NCBI GenBank assembly: GCA_027972325.1
Contig: JAPMOS010000124.1
Coordinates: 1 to 64,000, forward strand
From: Paratrimastix pyriformis
Lineage: Eukaryota; Preaxostyla; Paratrimastigidae
Reading direction: 5' to 3'
Length of the DNA stretch: 64,000 bases
Shown piece by piece: positions 24,735 through 56,448 of this stretch (the first letter of the stretch is position 1; each line of letters starts with the position of its first letter). The notes beneath the pieces were generated by a model, which searched no databases, was not told the origin of the DNA, and saw only the letters and a program-made list of their open reading frames with translations. The translations under genes and the position numbers were made by a program.

Positions 24735-25280
24735 GACGCAAGTACGGTGCCTCCCCCGCCAGCTCAAACCGTCTTCGTCCCGGTGCCGTTTGACATGGGG
24801 GTCGAGGCCCCGGGCCTGCGGGACTTTATGCTCTCCAACCGGCCGGACTCAGGCGTCCGCTCACTGACCATGCGCTGTCCGGCCCTGGCCCACCTGCGGT
24901 TATCCTCACTGCCGACCCTGACCGGGTTCACCCTTGGCGGCCCACCCACCACCCCACCGCTGCGCAGACTTGACATCAACGAATGCTCCGTCCTGGAGGC
25001 TGCCCCCCTGCTCGCCTGCCTGGCCCAACACGGAGCCCACTTGAGCGCAGTGGTCATCGCGTCCATCCCCGCGCCCTGCGGTGGTGCGGCCTGGCCCCGG
25101 CTGGCCGATGCCCTGTGCGCACTGCCCCGACTGGCGCGCCTTGAGCTTGGGGGTCACCACCTGATCCTCGCCTGCCCGACCCTGCGCTGTTTGAATGCCG
25201 CCAGCGCCCTGCGTTCGCTGATGCTTGACTGTCCGCTGTTGGAGGAGCTGCGTGCCCGGCTGGGGCCTGACAACGCATGG
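24735..25280 (+). pseudogene. Inverted C-terminal part of a broken F-box/LRR gene
   Basis: This plus-strand frame matches the C-terminal third of the intact paralogue at 54241-56448: EAPGLRDFML ... MRCPALAHLRL, LRRLDINECSVLEAAPLLA, PRLARLELGG and LMLDCPLLEELRARLG align in order. The remainder of the gene lies on the opposite strand immediately to the right, so the segment has been flipped in place. The junction is near 25275-25290. About 30 residues between the two halves are missing. The frame then reads on into antisense sequence, giving no sensible tail. Confidence 0.7.
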
Positions 25281-26610
25281 CAGAACGCGACGAGCGCCCG
25301 GGAATCCCAGAAGTGTGCATCCGAGACCCAGGACAGGCGGGACGACCCGGCGATGGCTTGTGAATCCGTCAGCACCAGGTCGCCCAGACCCGCGATTCGC
25401 AGCAGTCGGGGGCAGCACATGACGAGCGGAAGCACGGTCAGCTCGGGGGGGCACGCGGGCAGGGCGAGATCTTCCAGCAGGGGGCAATCGAGGGTCATCG
25501 GGATGTCAGCAGGCAGGACGATCCCGCCCAGATCCAACAGGCGCAGGGTGTTGCTGGCGATGCGAATGGGGTTCTGATGCAGCCCAGCCTGCATGCCCAG
25601 GCGGAGTGATTGCAACTGGTTGGACAGCAGGGGCGGGGGAAGGTCCGCCAAGTCGACATCCCCGGCTCCCGTACGGGTGATCAGGTCCAGATAGGTCAAC
25701 ATGGGACACGTGCCAATCGCATGGAACAGGGACTTGACGGGCCCACCACAGGAGTGCACAACGAGCGAGCGGAGTGTGGCCCGGTTGGCGGCAAGCAGAC
25801 GGGACAGGTCGGGACAGGACACGGATACCTGGCCAGAGAGGACCAGCGTTTCGAGCCGTGCGGGCCCGATGTCAGGCAGCTGGTCGTTGTCCAGCGTCAG
25901 GTGGGTCAGGTGGGCTGCGATGTGAGCCAGGCCGGGCAGGTCACGGCTGAGGTGGAGCTGCGTCAGGTTGGTGAGCGAGGGGGGCAGGATGGCGGCCTTC
26001 CGAATGGGGCAGAAGATGGTCAATTTCGTGAATTGGCTGCAAAAATGAGGCGATTGAACCAGCGGGGTCAGGTCGAGCTCGCTTCGGTGCCCTTGCAGAT
26101 GCAGGGCCTCGAGACGGGGGCAGTACCGCACAACGGCATCGAGGATCGCAGCCGGGATGGTGCAAAAAACGGACGCTTCCAGCAGAAAGTCCACCAGCCC
26201 GGGCAGATGCCCCAGGATGCGGGGCAGGGCAGCCATGACCGCATCACCACGTGGGATGTGCAGCACGGCCAGCTGGGCATGGCCGGAGAAGGCCTCGTCG
26301 ACCCAGGGGCCATAGCCGCCCTCGGTGCGACCACAGCCCCACAGAGCCGCCAGGGACAGCCTGACGAGGCCCTTGCAGGGGCCAACCAAGGCAGCCAGTG
26401 AATCGGCTGTTGGTGTGGGCAGTCGATCGAGTTCGCCATCCACCTCGGGGTCAATGTCGCCATCAAATGAAATATGCCGGAGGGTGCCGCGAACGGCCTG
26501 ACGCATGGCATGCGAGAGCCCAAGAAGCGAAATATACAAACGGAGGGAGCCTGGAGTACCTTCCGGGCCCATCAGGACTCGCAGCAGCTCGGGAGGCCAT
26601 TGAGTCGGAT
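25281..26610 (-). pseudogene. N-terminal part of the same F-box/LRR gene
   Basis: The minus-strand frame encodes about 430 residues: an F-box-like start (WPPELLRVLMGP, SLLGLSHAMR), LVGPCKGLVRLSL, HAQLAVLHIPRGDAVMAALP, and many LRRs of the type LTHLTLDNDQLPDIGPARLETL. It aligns with the intact paralogue until ALVAFCHALSG, then runs into the inverted C-terminal part. The open frame goes on to 25154 only in antisense of that segment. A splice-acceptor-like ATTTCAG precedes the F-box segment at about 26617. It may still be transcribed as a truncated protein. Confidence 0.65.
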
Positions 26611-27619
26611 CCTGAAATGAGGTGGAATTGTTCGTTCAGAGGCCATCTTCTAAAGTGAAGCAGACCACCATGGTGCTTTACAGGAAACGTTTGCCGGAGG
26701 AACGTTGATAGCAGTTGGCATTAACACGAGACTGACTGACTGGACATGACACCGACTACATCTCTCAGGGTGTTGACGGCTATCTCTCTTGACGCATTCG
26801 CCCCCTTGAGTCTGCTGCTCCGTGGGCGAACTCAGATCCTCCAAAACGAGACCAGGAAAAATATGCTGTTACATATTTTGCCGAAGAGTTCCTATCATTT
26901 CCGCGGCACCTTGATGATCACTTCGGTTCGGCCGGGCCGTCCGTATCGGATGAGAAAAGGTGAAGGGGAGAATCATTTCTCATCGGTGGACGAACAAGTG
27001 TACGTCATGCTCCATGGAACCATCGCCGGTCATTCACGCAAGCACCGCACATTCCACCTCCCCCAACCATACCCAGCTCGTAAGCATACGCCCTGCTCCG
27101 TGACCGACGAAGCACCATCCCCTCCCCAACCCCTGCACCCCAGCCCGTCGCCGCCCCCGCACTTACGAGCGACTCCACTCACCCCGCAGCAGCCGTCATT
27201 CCTGTCATCACCACCTCCACCACCCTTCGCGTCCGTCACTGCTGCCCCTGCTGTCACGACCCGCCACGATCACAGGCTGGAAGTATCGACATCGCCCCGG
27301 AGGTGACCCAACCATCACTTGGTTTCTCCACGGCACCGATGAGGAACAGCTCCCCTGACGCCTCAGCAACAGCCCATCCCCCGCAGTTGCCTGCCCAGCC
27401 CCCGTCCCCGCTCCTGCTCCCGTCCAACACCCGTCGTGTCTGCTCCCACCCATCCCTGCCACCCGTCCGTCTCAGTCCCAGCGCCAGCCCCGGGCCCCGC
27501 TCCTGCTCCTGCTCCCGCACCAGCACCAACCACCTCACGGCAGAGCAGGCCGCAGTGGCATTAGATTCGCAATCAATGAGCCGACTCGCAAGGAGAAGAC
27601 GGTCCGCGTCCTGGTAACA

Positions 27620-28345
<726 letters not shown>

Positions 28346-29100
28346 ATATATAAATACCGAAAACAGGGACGACTTTTCGGGGAAGGAACTGAGGGTGGCC
28401 TTCCAAAATCTGTAAAATCCCAGGGCTCTCCCCCCGGCACCGACCCGACCCTACGGCAGTTGGTATTTTAGTCCTCATGCCGTCCAACTTAGGGCAACAC
28501 GCCATTTGCCAGGGGGAGAGTGCAGCCGTCATCACACCCTATGTTCGGGACCGGCAGCACTGCGGGGACGTCCACAGGCCACAGTGGTATCCTGGAGAGC
28601 GCACCGTGTTGTTGGAGTGGGGTCCGGCCAGCTGTCCGAGCGGCTCGGTCACCGTGGACCAGCACCGAGAGAACCCGTCGGCCGGGATGGGGGCATACAT
28701 CAGAGGGGATCGCCGGGCGGGCCATTGTGCTTCGGGTCTCCAAGCGGGTTCGGGCGGTGGTGGGCTAAGCTAAGCTTCAAGGGCAGGGGGCCAGAGAGCG
28801 CTACCATGTGTCGCACCGATTTCGCAACGATTTCGCAACATTTTCGCAACAGTGTTGTCCGGACAACGATCGCACCTGAAGGTGGGGCCGGACGCAGCCT
28901 GGGCGCCACAGGCGCATGAGAGCCTACCAGGTCTACTAAGCCTACTGTGTCTTGCGGCATTTCGGCTTTTCGGCCCTTCGGCCTCCAATCCCATCTTCAC
29001 AAGTCCCCAAGGTGCCCTGATATACCCTACTTGGGAGGCACCTCCAAAATTTTGGGACACGATCCAAAATATTATGGGATCATGTCAAATTTCAAAATGG
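28346..29100. other. Unassigned GC-rich region
   Basis: Non-repetitive sequence with short open frames on both strands (for example 28489-28743 minus, 28506-28919 plus) but no family I recognise. It lies between the two main satellite blocks of the decayed CaaX-gene copy and may be an insertion into its intron. Confidence 0.4.
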
Positions 29101-29600
29101 TCGGAGAAGGATGGCGACCTCACCAGTCGGTCGGGGACCCCAACATATGTTTATGGGGTCGTGGTGGCCCCAGGGCAACCCTTCCCGGGGGATAGCCACC
29201 AAGGTCGAAAATTCAAACAGGCTCAAACGGGTCGGGGAAGGATGGCGACCTCACCAGTCGTTCGGGCCACCTTGCCCTATCATCGCAGGGTGGTCGCGAT
29301 CGACTCAGGCAACCTTCCCGGGGGGATAGCCACCAAGGTCAAAATTGCAAACAGGCTCAAACGGGTCGGGAAGGATGACCTCACCGTTCGCTGGAGGGAC
29401 CCATAAATCCAGCGAACCGTGGTCGTGGTGGCCCCCAGGTCAACCCTTCCCCGGGGGGATAGCCACCAAGGTCGAAATTTCAAACAGATCGGGGAAGCAC
29501 GGCGACCTCACCAGTCGTTCCGGCCACCCTGCCATATCACCGCAGGGTGGTCGCGGTCGACTCCAGGTCAACCCTCCTCGGGAGAGAGTCTGATTGAGCG
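29101..29600. repeat. ~130-bp tandem repeat, four degenerate copies
   Basis: The shared core GGGGGATAGCCACCAAGGTC recurs near 29189, 29324 and 29456, and GGCGACCTCACCAGTCG-type segments recur near 29114, 29238, 29373 (altered) and 29500. Copies end at a GAGCGTGAAGCGAGCTCACC segment before the next ATC array. Possible minisatellite or collapsed mobile element; no coding match. Confidence 0.75.
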
Positions 29601-29622
29601 TGAAGCGAGCTCACCTGACTTG

Positions 29623-29623
<1 letters not shown>

Positions 29624-29692
<69 letters not shown>

Positions 29693-30345
29693 ATCATCAT
29701 CCAATCATCATCCAATCATCATCATCATCATCATCCAATCATCATCCAATCATCATCCAATCATCATCCAATCGTCATCCAATCGTCATCCAATCGTCAT
29801 CCAATCGTCATCCAATCATCATCCAATCATCATCATCATCATCATCAAGTCATCATCATCATCCAATCAATCCAGTCATCATCATCATCCAATCAATCCA
29901 GTCATCATCATCATCCAGTCATCATCATCATCCAGTCATTCAGTCATCCAGTCATTCAGTCATCATCATCCAGTCATCCATCCAGCCATCATCTCATCAT
30001 CATCAGCAGCATCAGCAGCATCAACATCATCCAATCACCATCACCATCATCCCGTTATCATCCGGCCATCATCATCCAATCATCACCCGGTCATCATCAG
30101 CATCATCATCAGCATCATCATCCAATCATCATCCAATCATCATCATCAGCCAGCACCAGCACCAGCACCAGCACCAGCACCAGCACCAGCACCAGCACCA
30201 GCACCAGTATCAGCATCCACCATCCACCATCCACCATCCACCATCCACCATCCACCATCCACCATCCACCAGCGGCAGCGTCATCATCATCAACACCAAT
30301 ATCACCACCATCCAATCATCTAATATCCCCCCCCCCCCCCCCACA
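29624..30345. repeat. (ATC)n, CAGCAC and CATCCAC arrays
   Basis: ATC/CCAATC repeats pass into a CAGCAC hexamer run (about 30150-30205) and a CATCCAC heptamer run (30210-30270), then a C-run and a CA-run immediately before the acceptor of the CaaX exon. Confidence 0.9.
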
Positions 30346-30400
30346 CACACACACACACACACGCACACAGGAGATCTGCCACTGCTGTGTGGTTATGTAA

Positions 30401-31055
30401 ACTCGGGGGTTGCCCGCCTCGGACATTTGACAGCGGGTGGCATCGACTCCCGGATGGCCCTCCCTCAAGACAATCTCGCGCTCGGCCGGTCACCCATCGT
30501 AAGCTTCTTCCGTCCTCCCTCAACTGCCGTTTCGCTTCCTAGCTGCTTTCTCACCTGCCCAATTTTCGGTACGGGAAGCGTGTGGGTCACTCAGATGCGT
30601 TTCGAAGCCCCACACCCCGCAAGTGAACTGAAAAATCCAATCCCAATTCCCCCCATGTTCGCATTCGAAATCGACCGAGTCCTAGAGTATTTTCCGGGAC
30701 TGTGACCCGTTCATGAAAATGAAAAAGAAGACGAAGAGATGCAGGCCGGGCAGACAACTGTCCCCGTGACCCCCCGCACCCCCCACCATCCCCCGGACGG
30801 TCCAAATCGCAGGGGGAGGGGGGAGGAGAGTCCAAAAGAGACAAAAGAAACAAAGGAAAAAGAATAGCCACGCGCAATGGCCTGCACCCGAAAACCGGAC
30901 GCAGGCCCTGCACTCCCCAAAATCACGGGGAAGGAGACAGATACAAAAATTAAACCGGCTCAAAAAACCGAGCGGAAAAAGGGTTGCCGCACACATGGCC
31001 TGCGTCCAAAAGGAAAGAATGCAAAAAAATACAAGTCGATCAGAAACGAAACGGG
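30401..31055. other. Intergenic between the decayed CaaX copy and the hydrolase gene
   Basis: Mixed sequence, purine-rich from 30715 to 31070. No open frame has recognisable protein content. It presumably contains the 3' flank of the minus-strand hydrolase gene. Confidence 0.5.
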
Positions 31056-33175
31056 TCAGCTGGGCGGTTCCTTTTGAAAGGTCTCCACCGTGTACTGGTA
31101 CATCAACCATAAGCGCGGGTTGGTCGCTTGTGGCTCTTGTGGTGGGTGGCCACGGAGGTACTGCACAAACGAAGTGCTCCGACACAACTGCATCACTTCA
31201 CTGTGGGCCGTACAAAGATTGCGGATCGAATAGTACAAAGACATCGTCGGGTGCGGCAGCTTGGCCACCCAACAGTCCACGATGGCCTGGCGACAGTCAG
31301 GATCGGCACAGAATTCACGGAGAGCAGGGGATTCGCCTATCGGTGGGTGATGATCGACCAGTGGGGCAATAAGACCCACATAGCTCTGAGGCGAGGAGTG
31401 AATGATTCCAGGCAGGAAACCAGGTGGGTCGAGCAGCACAGGAAATAAAGTGGACGCTGGCCCTTCCCCGAAATCGCAGCAGCAAGCAATCATCTGAGAG
31501 AGAGGCGAATCGGCCGGTTGGGCAGCACCTGCCGCTGCGACAATGACGCGCTTGAGTGCTTCGAGTGGTTTGCGCTGGACGAAATGTGGAACGCTCACTT
31601 TGGCCAGCAGAAGCAGCGGCAGGACCGACAAAGGCGGAGATGAGTGCGTCTCCAAGAACAACATCAGGTGATCAGCCACTTGCCGCTGGCGAAGGGGGCC
31701 AAACACCCAGTCGAAACGACCAATGATCTTCAGGATGGGTTGGACGAGTCGCTCACCAATCGGGGGCACCAGTCTCTCCATCAGGTCCATCAACTCGAGG
31801 ACGGAAGCCCACGAGTCCTCGGCCGGGAGAGAGTCGTACAGGCCGCCAGGAACAACGCGCACTCAAATGAAACCATCAGGGATCAAGCCGAAAGTGATGG
31901 AACAGACCCAGCTCAGCCCTTGCCGGACCCTCGCCTCCTCCGGCCACTTGGCGCCGCTGGAAGTCCTCGAGCGTGAAGACGCTTTCCAGATTTAATGTCG
32001 CAACTCCTGCGGCCGAGACGTTGAACTCAATCGGGCTTCGCTTGCCCAAAAAGATCGTCACACGGTCACGGCTGGCATGAAGCAGGTTGGCGCACAGGTC
32101 GGCCTGTGGGGTCAAGGAGGAGAAGACCACAGAAGGCCGATCCTCATCACGAGCCTCGCCAGGCAGGCTGGCGCTAATCATATCCACCAGATCTACGAGA
32201 ACTCGATGAAAGATCAAAAAAACCAGGACGGACGGACCGACGAGATGGTCAAGCGAGTCCTTGTATTTGCCCGTGGCTGCTTGTTGGGGGGCCGTCACCA
32301 CGTAATACTTTGCCTTGAGGTGCTGCCACTGTTTGGCGGTGTTGTAGTGCTTTTGGACGCTGCCGTGGTGGGGCACCTGCCCAAAAAATGACAAGAGTGC
32401 TGCCGAGGGGAGAAAGGGACGAACCATGAGGATGTTAAACACTTTGTCCGGGAGAGGATCTTCCTTTCGCTCCTTGTATTGCTGGAGAAGCGCCGAGGTT
32501 GCATCGCCGGGGAAGAGGGCACAAAAGTCTAAAACGTTTTTTTTTTTTGTATTTGAGCACACCAGCGGAGAAAGAGAAGGACAGGACCTCCCGGGCCATG
32601 GAGAACGCTGACCATGCAGGCTGCGTTCCATTTCGTTTTCCCAACCAGATGGTAGCTCATCATATCGGGTTCGTAGAAATCCACGTGCCAACCGGGGGGG
32701 CACTGAAAGGGATGAGATTACATGCCTTTCACATTTCCAGCAAAACGCAGACTGCGGGAGTTTTGGCGGACCCGTAAGGGGCGAAGGATGGCCAATCGTG
32801 CTCGGTAAGTTCCTCCGAACTGAATTCTGGTTTCCCCGAAAAAAGGCATGTTTGAGGGTCAAAGGGTGCCTGGGGGGCATCGGTGTGCAACATAGCCAAT
32901 TGCCGTCTAAATACTGCGGGGTTCTCGCTCGCCGGTAGGTGACGAAAGAGAGATGTAGGGTGTACATGTGCAGCCTCGCGAGTGTGATCGGAGTCAGGAT
33001 GGGAAATGGCCAGAAAATCAACCGAGAAATCCGGGAGATCACGAGCTCCAGCATCGAACATACCCTTCATTCCATTCCCCCATTCGACCAAGAACGCTTC
33101 GCCGCCACTCGAAAAACACTTGAGAGTGTTGGCTTCTCCATGAGAAATAGTCGCTAGAAAATTGCATTCAGGCAA
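31056..33175 (-). CDS. Metallo-beta-lactamase-fold hydrolase
   Basis: Minus-strand multi-exon gene. Exon 1 starts at ATG 33173-33175 and encodes CFSSGGEAFLVEWGNGMKGMFDAG and DFLAISHPDSDHT, the HxDxDH metal motif of the fold. A short intron lies near 32706-32735 and another near 32520-32610. The following exon carries ALFPGDATSALLQQY (the GDa metal ligand) and FFGQVPHHGSVQKHYN (VPHHGS, typical of the ComEC-type and related hydrolases), then KYYVVTA. The last exon, about 31862 down to 31056, adds a ~260-residue helical C-terminal region that I do not recognise. Motif order and spacing fit one MBL domain with all metal ligands present. Substrate unknown; similar domains act on nucleic acids or phosphoesters. 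Exact junctions in the middle are uncertain. Confidence 0.65.
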
Positions 33176-33291
33176 CCAGTCAGTCAGTCTCGTGTTAATG
33201 CAGCCTCGTGTGAGGCTAACTAAGGAGCCATGAGAAAGAAATCACAAAAGGTTTTATCCCCCAATTCCCCCGTCACCTCATCACCTCCGAT
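33176..33291 (+). repeat. Dispersed repeat, copy 2
   Basis: Same strand and over 90% identical by eye to 7858-7980, including the GCCTC-GTGT-GAGGC hairpin and the frame starting MRKKS. It begins at the base next to the start codon of the divergent hydrolase gene, so it could lie in that gene's promoter. Confidence 0.7.
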
Positions 33292-34336
33292 AGGCTTCGG
33301 CTCAAAGTGCATCGCATCTCATCACCCACCTCCTTCACTGGTGAGCCTCGGTTGCGCTTGGTCGGTATGCCACCATCCTAGGTCGCCCCGAAAGCAAGAC
33401 AGGGAGAGAAAATGGATGGAAGAGCGACGACCTAAGACTTCCCCCCCCTCCCCGCAGGTTTTGAGGACGAGCCCACCCGGCGAGCCTGACGCTGCCGTCG
33501 TCCACCCGCAAAGGAGAGGGGTTCGGTCGATTGCTATGTAGTGGAGGCCTCGTTTCGGTGGCCGCTAGTCTGCTGGATGGGCACAGCAGGTAGCCTTCCT
33601 TGGCTCAGCCCCGGTGGTGTCGTCTCCCGCCAGGCCCTCCGATCGCCGGCCGTCCGCGGTGGCTCGGCTCGTCGCACCTTGAGCAGTTGCAGCCGGCGCG
33701 CATGGGCCTGGGCCAAGAAGTCTCCCGCAATCCGGTTGACGACCGGCCAAGTCTGCGTTAGTGATGATGAAGCGGAATATTTTCACAAAATGGAATGACT
33801 GAAATGACCGAAATTTAAGAATCTGGAGGAGAATTGATCCCACCAAGGATTGAAAGAACCCATGATCGACGCCCTTCCAGTCCCCACTCTCCCACCCTTT
33901 TATCAGACAGTGAGACCGTGAGTGGAAGAAAGAACAACCTTAACCCTAAGTGAGTTCGCAAACGGGACAAGGCCGAAGGGATCTGCTGTTTAAAGATCCT
34001 GGACCGAACACAAAAGACGCTCGGAGGAGGGAGTCAAGCTGAATGGGACGACACTGGTATTTTGTGTTCTCTCACTGACACTGAGACCATGAGGTCATGA
34101 CGTGAAGGTGAGGAGGGTGAGGAGGGTGAGGAGGGGAGATCATTGCATAAACGAAGAATTTCACAAAATTGGCCTCGAACCGAAAATGCGAGCAGAACAC
34201 CACACGACGAGAGGGGGAAGGGGGGAGCAAGGGACACAGGGTGGTCCAGATTCTCGCCTCCTCGGATCAAGACACACATGTTTGCGCAAAAGCTGACAGG
34301 AGCGCTGAAGAGAGGCTGCCGCGACGAGGGTGGTAT
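33292..34336. other. Intergenic between the hydrolase gene and the WW/TPR gene
   Basis: No supported gene. It contains a GAGGGTGAG tract near 34107-34135 and the downstream flank of the minus-strand WW/TPR gene. One ACCTTAACCCTAAG motif at about 33940 is single and not a telomere tract. Confidence 0.5.
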
Positions 34337-43614
<9,278 letters not shown>

Positions 43615-43704
43615 TTTTTGTTGGGTGAGACAGAGCAGTCGACCGCGAGGAATTCAGGCTCTGCCCATTTCGTTTGACGACCCTTCTTTGAGGACAAGGG
43701 TCAC

Positions 43705-53690
<9,986 letters not shown>

Positions 53691-54240
53691 ACGCGCGCCG
53701 TGCCGTGCCGTCCCACCGCCGAAGAAGGTGGCCCAGTTGGAACGAGCGATGTGGGCTGATGAGAGCCACCTTGAGCTGACCAACCCATCCCCCCCCCCCC
53801 AAACCGTGCCGTGCCGTCCCCCAGTCCCGCACATCGCCAGATTTTGGAATGGGTGCTGACGATGACATCGTCTTCTCCTTCCGACCGCCTTTATTCTCCA
53901 CACGCACACACACCCTTTCTGTTTGACACGCACGTCTGTTATTTGGGAATCTGTTCGGATCTGTGAGTTCGACCACCCCCGATGGTTGTCTTGATCACTT
54001 GCGAAAATGAATGGTCGAACCGCCTGGGGCAGACATCCGTCTCATCACTGTAAGAGCAAGTCCCTTTCATCGCTCATGGGACAAGGAAGTTTGCCAAGAG
54101 CGGGTGAAATGTACGCAAAACAACCAGAAAAGGTCGATTGTTGGCAGCAGCACGCACCTGAAAGAACATGGGATGGGGAGGAAAGAAGGAGGCGGCGGCG
54201 GCGAAGGAAGAACTGGGCAGTGACTCAAAAAAAAAAAACA
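53691..54240. other. Convergent intergenic region
   Basis: Lies between the 3' ends of the plus-strand ERMP1-like gene and the minus-strand F-box/LRR gene. No open frame with protein character. A poly(A)-like run at 54228-54240 abuts the LRR stop. Confidence 0.5.
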
Positions 54241-56448
54241 TCACTCGGAAGTCTCCACCAGGATCGCCCCGGGGAAGAGTTTCTCGAGCTTATTCGTCCA
54301 ACTCCAAATCGACATCGGCCCCTCGACGAGGCGCAGGTTTGCGGGCCGGCCCAGCGACAACCGCGTGAAGCAGGATTCGAAAGATGTCCTAAGCTCCTCG
54401 AGGAGTGGGCAGTTGAGCGCGAGCGAAGACAGGCGCCCAGTGACGACCAGCCGCCGGAGATGCGGGAAGTAGAGCGTCAGGTCAAGGAAGGGAGCGGGTC
54501 TCAGCAGCTCCAGACTCGTCAACCGAGGCAGCCTTCCAAGAGCCTCGACCAGTGTGGTCCAGGTCAGCCAGGGGTCCTTGCCATAGCTGCACGCCACGGC
54601 AACATGCTGCAGATGGTGGCCGTGCCGGACCAGGACGGCCAACAGGCTGCCATTCAAGAGGCCCAGCCCGCCCGCGATTGTGAGGCTGCGGAGGGGCGGA
54701 GACGAGCCAGCTTCCAGGCCCAACTCAGCCAGGCGGCGAATCTTGAGGGTGAGGCTTGCCAGGGCCGGACAGCGGAGGGCCAACAACACGGGGGGAGCCC
54801 GCGAACTGGAGTTGAAGAGTGAGAGTGCCCGAAGCCCTGGAGACTCCAACGACAACTGGTGAAAGGGTTCTCCGGCTGGCAGATTGACGACGACACTCAG
54901 AAACTGGATGTGTTCGGGCAGGTGCAAGTCGGCCAATGCGTCCGCGTCCAAACGGGCCTCCAGACGAGTCAGCGAGCTCAGGGCCCACAGTTGGTCAAGA
55001 GTCGCCGGCTCCGTGATGCACACCCCCGACAGATGGCGCAATCTGGAAAGGGATGAGGCGTCAAGAAGCTGGGGGAACAAGGCAGTTTCACGATACACCT
55101 CCTTGTCATCACCAGAAAAATGATCATCATCATCCTCCTCCTCCTCCTCCTCCTCCTCCTCCTCGTAAGTGTCGCCGACGTCCAGTTTTTCGGGGCCGCA
55201 GATGCGCGTCAAGTCAGGCATGTCTGCCGAGATGCGCATGTCGACCGTGGAGACCCCGACTGCGATGGAGCGGAGCCGGGGGCAGGCCAGAGCCAGTGGA
55301 TGGTCACCAAATTCCGGGAGGGCGAGGATCTCCAGGGCCGGGCAGGCAAGAGTCAGGGGAGCATCCATTGAGATGGACAAGTTGCGGAGGCGGCTGCTGG
55401 TGATGGTGACAGGGGATGCGATCTGACACCCTTCGAGGGAAAGACGATCCAGTCGATCGACCAAGGGCCAGAAGCCGTCCAGGGCGCTCGCAGGTGGTTC
55501 GCCTTCAAGGCGCAGCCGGAGGCTGGTGAGATGGGACAGCCGAAGGAGTGCCGCCAGAAGAGGGCGGGGTGACTCATCAACCGAGAGCTCGAAGGCCTGG
55601 AGGGTGGGCAGGCGAGCCAGCAACTGTGCAGCAACAGCAGTGGGGCACACGGTCCGGCCTTTGTGAAGCAGATTGAGGGACCGGAGCCCACAAAAGCCGG
55701 CCGCCTCGAGCGGCGGCGGACGATGGGCGATGTACCGGTCCTTGGAGGGACGCAGGGTGAGGAGCTCCAGATTGGGAAAGGAGGACATCAGCCACTCCAG
55801 GGCCTCAATGTTGGGGGTCTCGATGTCAAGCTCTCTGAGGGTCCTGCCGAGAGGTTTCAGCGTGTCCAAGTCCAACATGGGTTCCCTGAGCATCCCAAAG
55901 CGCGATGAGAAGTGGAGCGCTCGGAGATGGGGGCAGGACTGAGCCAGGACCTCCTGGATGGTGTCGTTGATTGCCTCCAGGAAGTGGAGCTCTTCCAGCC
56001 CGGGCAGGAGCGGGAGGATGTGCCGGATGGCCCAACAGAGCGGCTCCGCCCAGGGCACGTGCAGCACGGCCAGCCGGCTGTGACCGGCGAAGGCCTCGTG
56101 CACCCAGGGCAGGCAGGCGGCATCGTCGAGGCCACAGCCGACAAGGGGCGGGGTCGCATTCGGGAGGGTGCGTGCGGGGAGGGTCAACTTGACGAGGCCC
56201 TTGCAGGGGCCCACGATGGCGGCCAGGGTGCGGGCGGTGAGGACGGGAGAGGCACCCTCGGAGCACTCGGCCAGGTCATGATCGGGCTCGAAGGACAGCT
56301 CGTGGGGGGCGCCCCGGATGGTAGTGCGGATGGCGTGGGAGAGACTCAGCAGCGAGAGGTATGTGCGAAGCGGGTCTGGTGAGGCTTCCACAATGGGCAA
56401 CAGCAACTCGGGGGGTAACCGAAGAAAAAGTGACCGATCAATCATCAT
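54241..56448 (-). CDS. F-box-like / leucine-rich-repeat protein
   Basis: Single exon, 735 residues from the ATG at 56448 (the frame stays open upstream to 56721, so a longer start is possible). It begins with an F-box-like helix bundle, MMIDRSLFLRLPPELLLPIV then LSLLSLSHAIR, directly followed by a conserved LAAIVGPCKGLVKLTLP segment and about twenty irregular LRRs (LRELDIETPNIEALEWL, LEILALPEFGDHPLALA, LRSLTIAGGLGLLNGSLLA). A run of eleven Glu followed by Asp lies near residue 455. F-box/LRR proteins usually recruit substrates to SCF ubiquitin ligases; the F-box is weak, so that role is inferred. It is the intact paralogue of the inverted gene at 24735-26610. No intron, unlike most neighbours. 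Confidence 0.75.
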   Translation of the reverse strand: MMIDRSLFLRLPPELLLPIVEASPDPLRTYLSLLSLSHAIRTTIRGAPHELSFEPDHDLAECSEGASPVLTARTLAAIVGPCKGLVKLTLPARTLPNATPPLVGCGLDDAACLPWVHEAFAGHSRLAVLHVPWAEPLCWAIRHILPLLPGLEELHFLEAINDTIQEVLAQSCPHLRALHFSSRFGMLREPMLDLDTLKPLGRTLRELDIETPNIEALEWLMSSFPNLELLTLRPSKDRYIAHRPPPLEAAGFCGLRSLNLLHKGRTVCPTAVAAQLLARLPTLQAFELSVDESPRPLLAALLRLSHLTSLRLRLEGEPPASALDGFWPLVDRLDRLSLEGCQIASPVTITSSRLRNLSISMDAPLTLACPALEILALPEFGDHPLALACPRLRSIAVGVSTVDMRISADMPDLTRICGPEKLDVGDTYEEEEEEEEEEDDDDHFSGDDKEVYRETALFPQLLDASSLSRLRHLSGVCITEPATLDQLWALSSLTRLEARLDADALADLHLPEHIQFLSVVVNLPAGEPFHQLSLESPGLRALSLFNSSSRAPPVLLALRCPALASLTLKIRRLAELGLEAGSSPPLRSLTIAGGLGLLNGSLLAVLVRHGHHLQHVAVACSYGKDPWLTWTTLVEALGRLPRLTSLELLRPAPFLDLTLYFPHLRRLVVTGRLSSLALNCPLLEELRTSFESCFTRLSLGRPANLRLVEGPMSIWSWTNKLEKLFPGAILVETSE

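Noticed and set aside
28489-28919. Overlapping open frames on both strands
   Set aside because: No recognisable motif, and high GC favours open frames; kept only as an unassigned region.
33941-33952. Telomere-like AACCCTAA motif
   Set aside because: Single occurrence in intergenic sequence.
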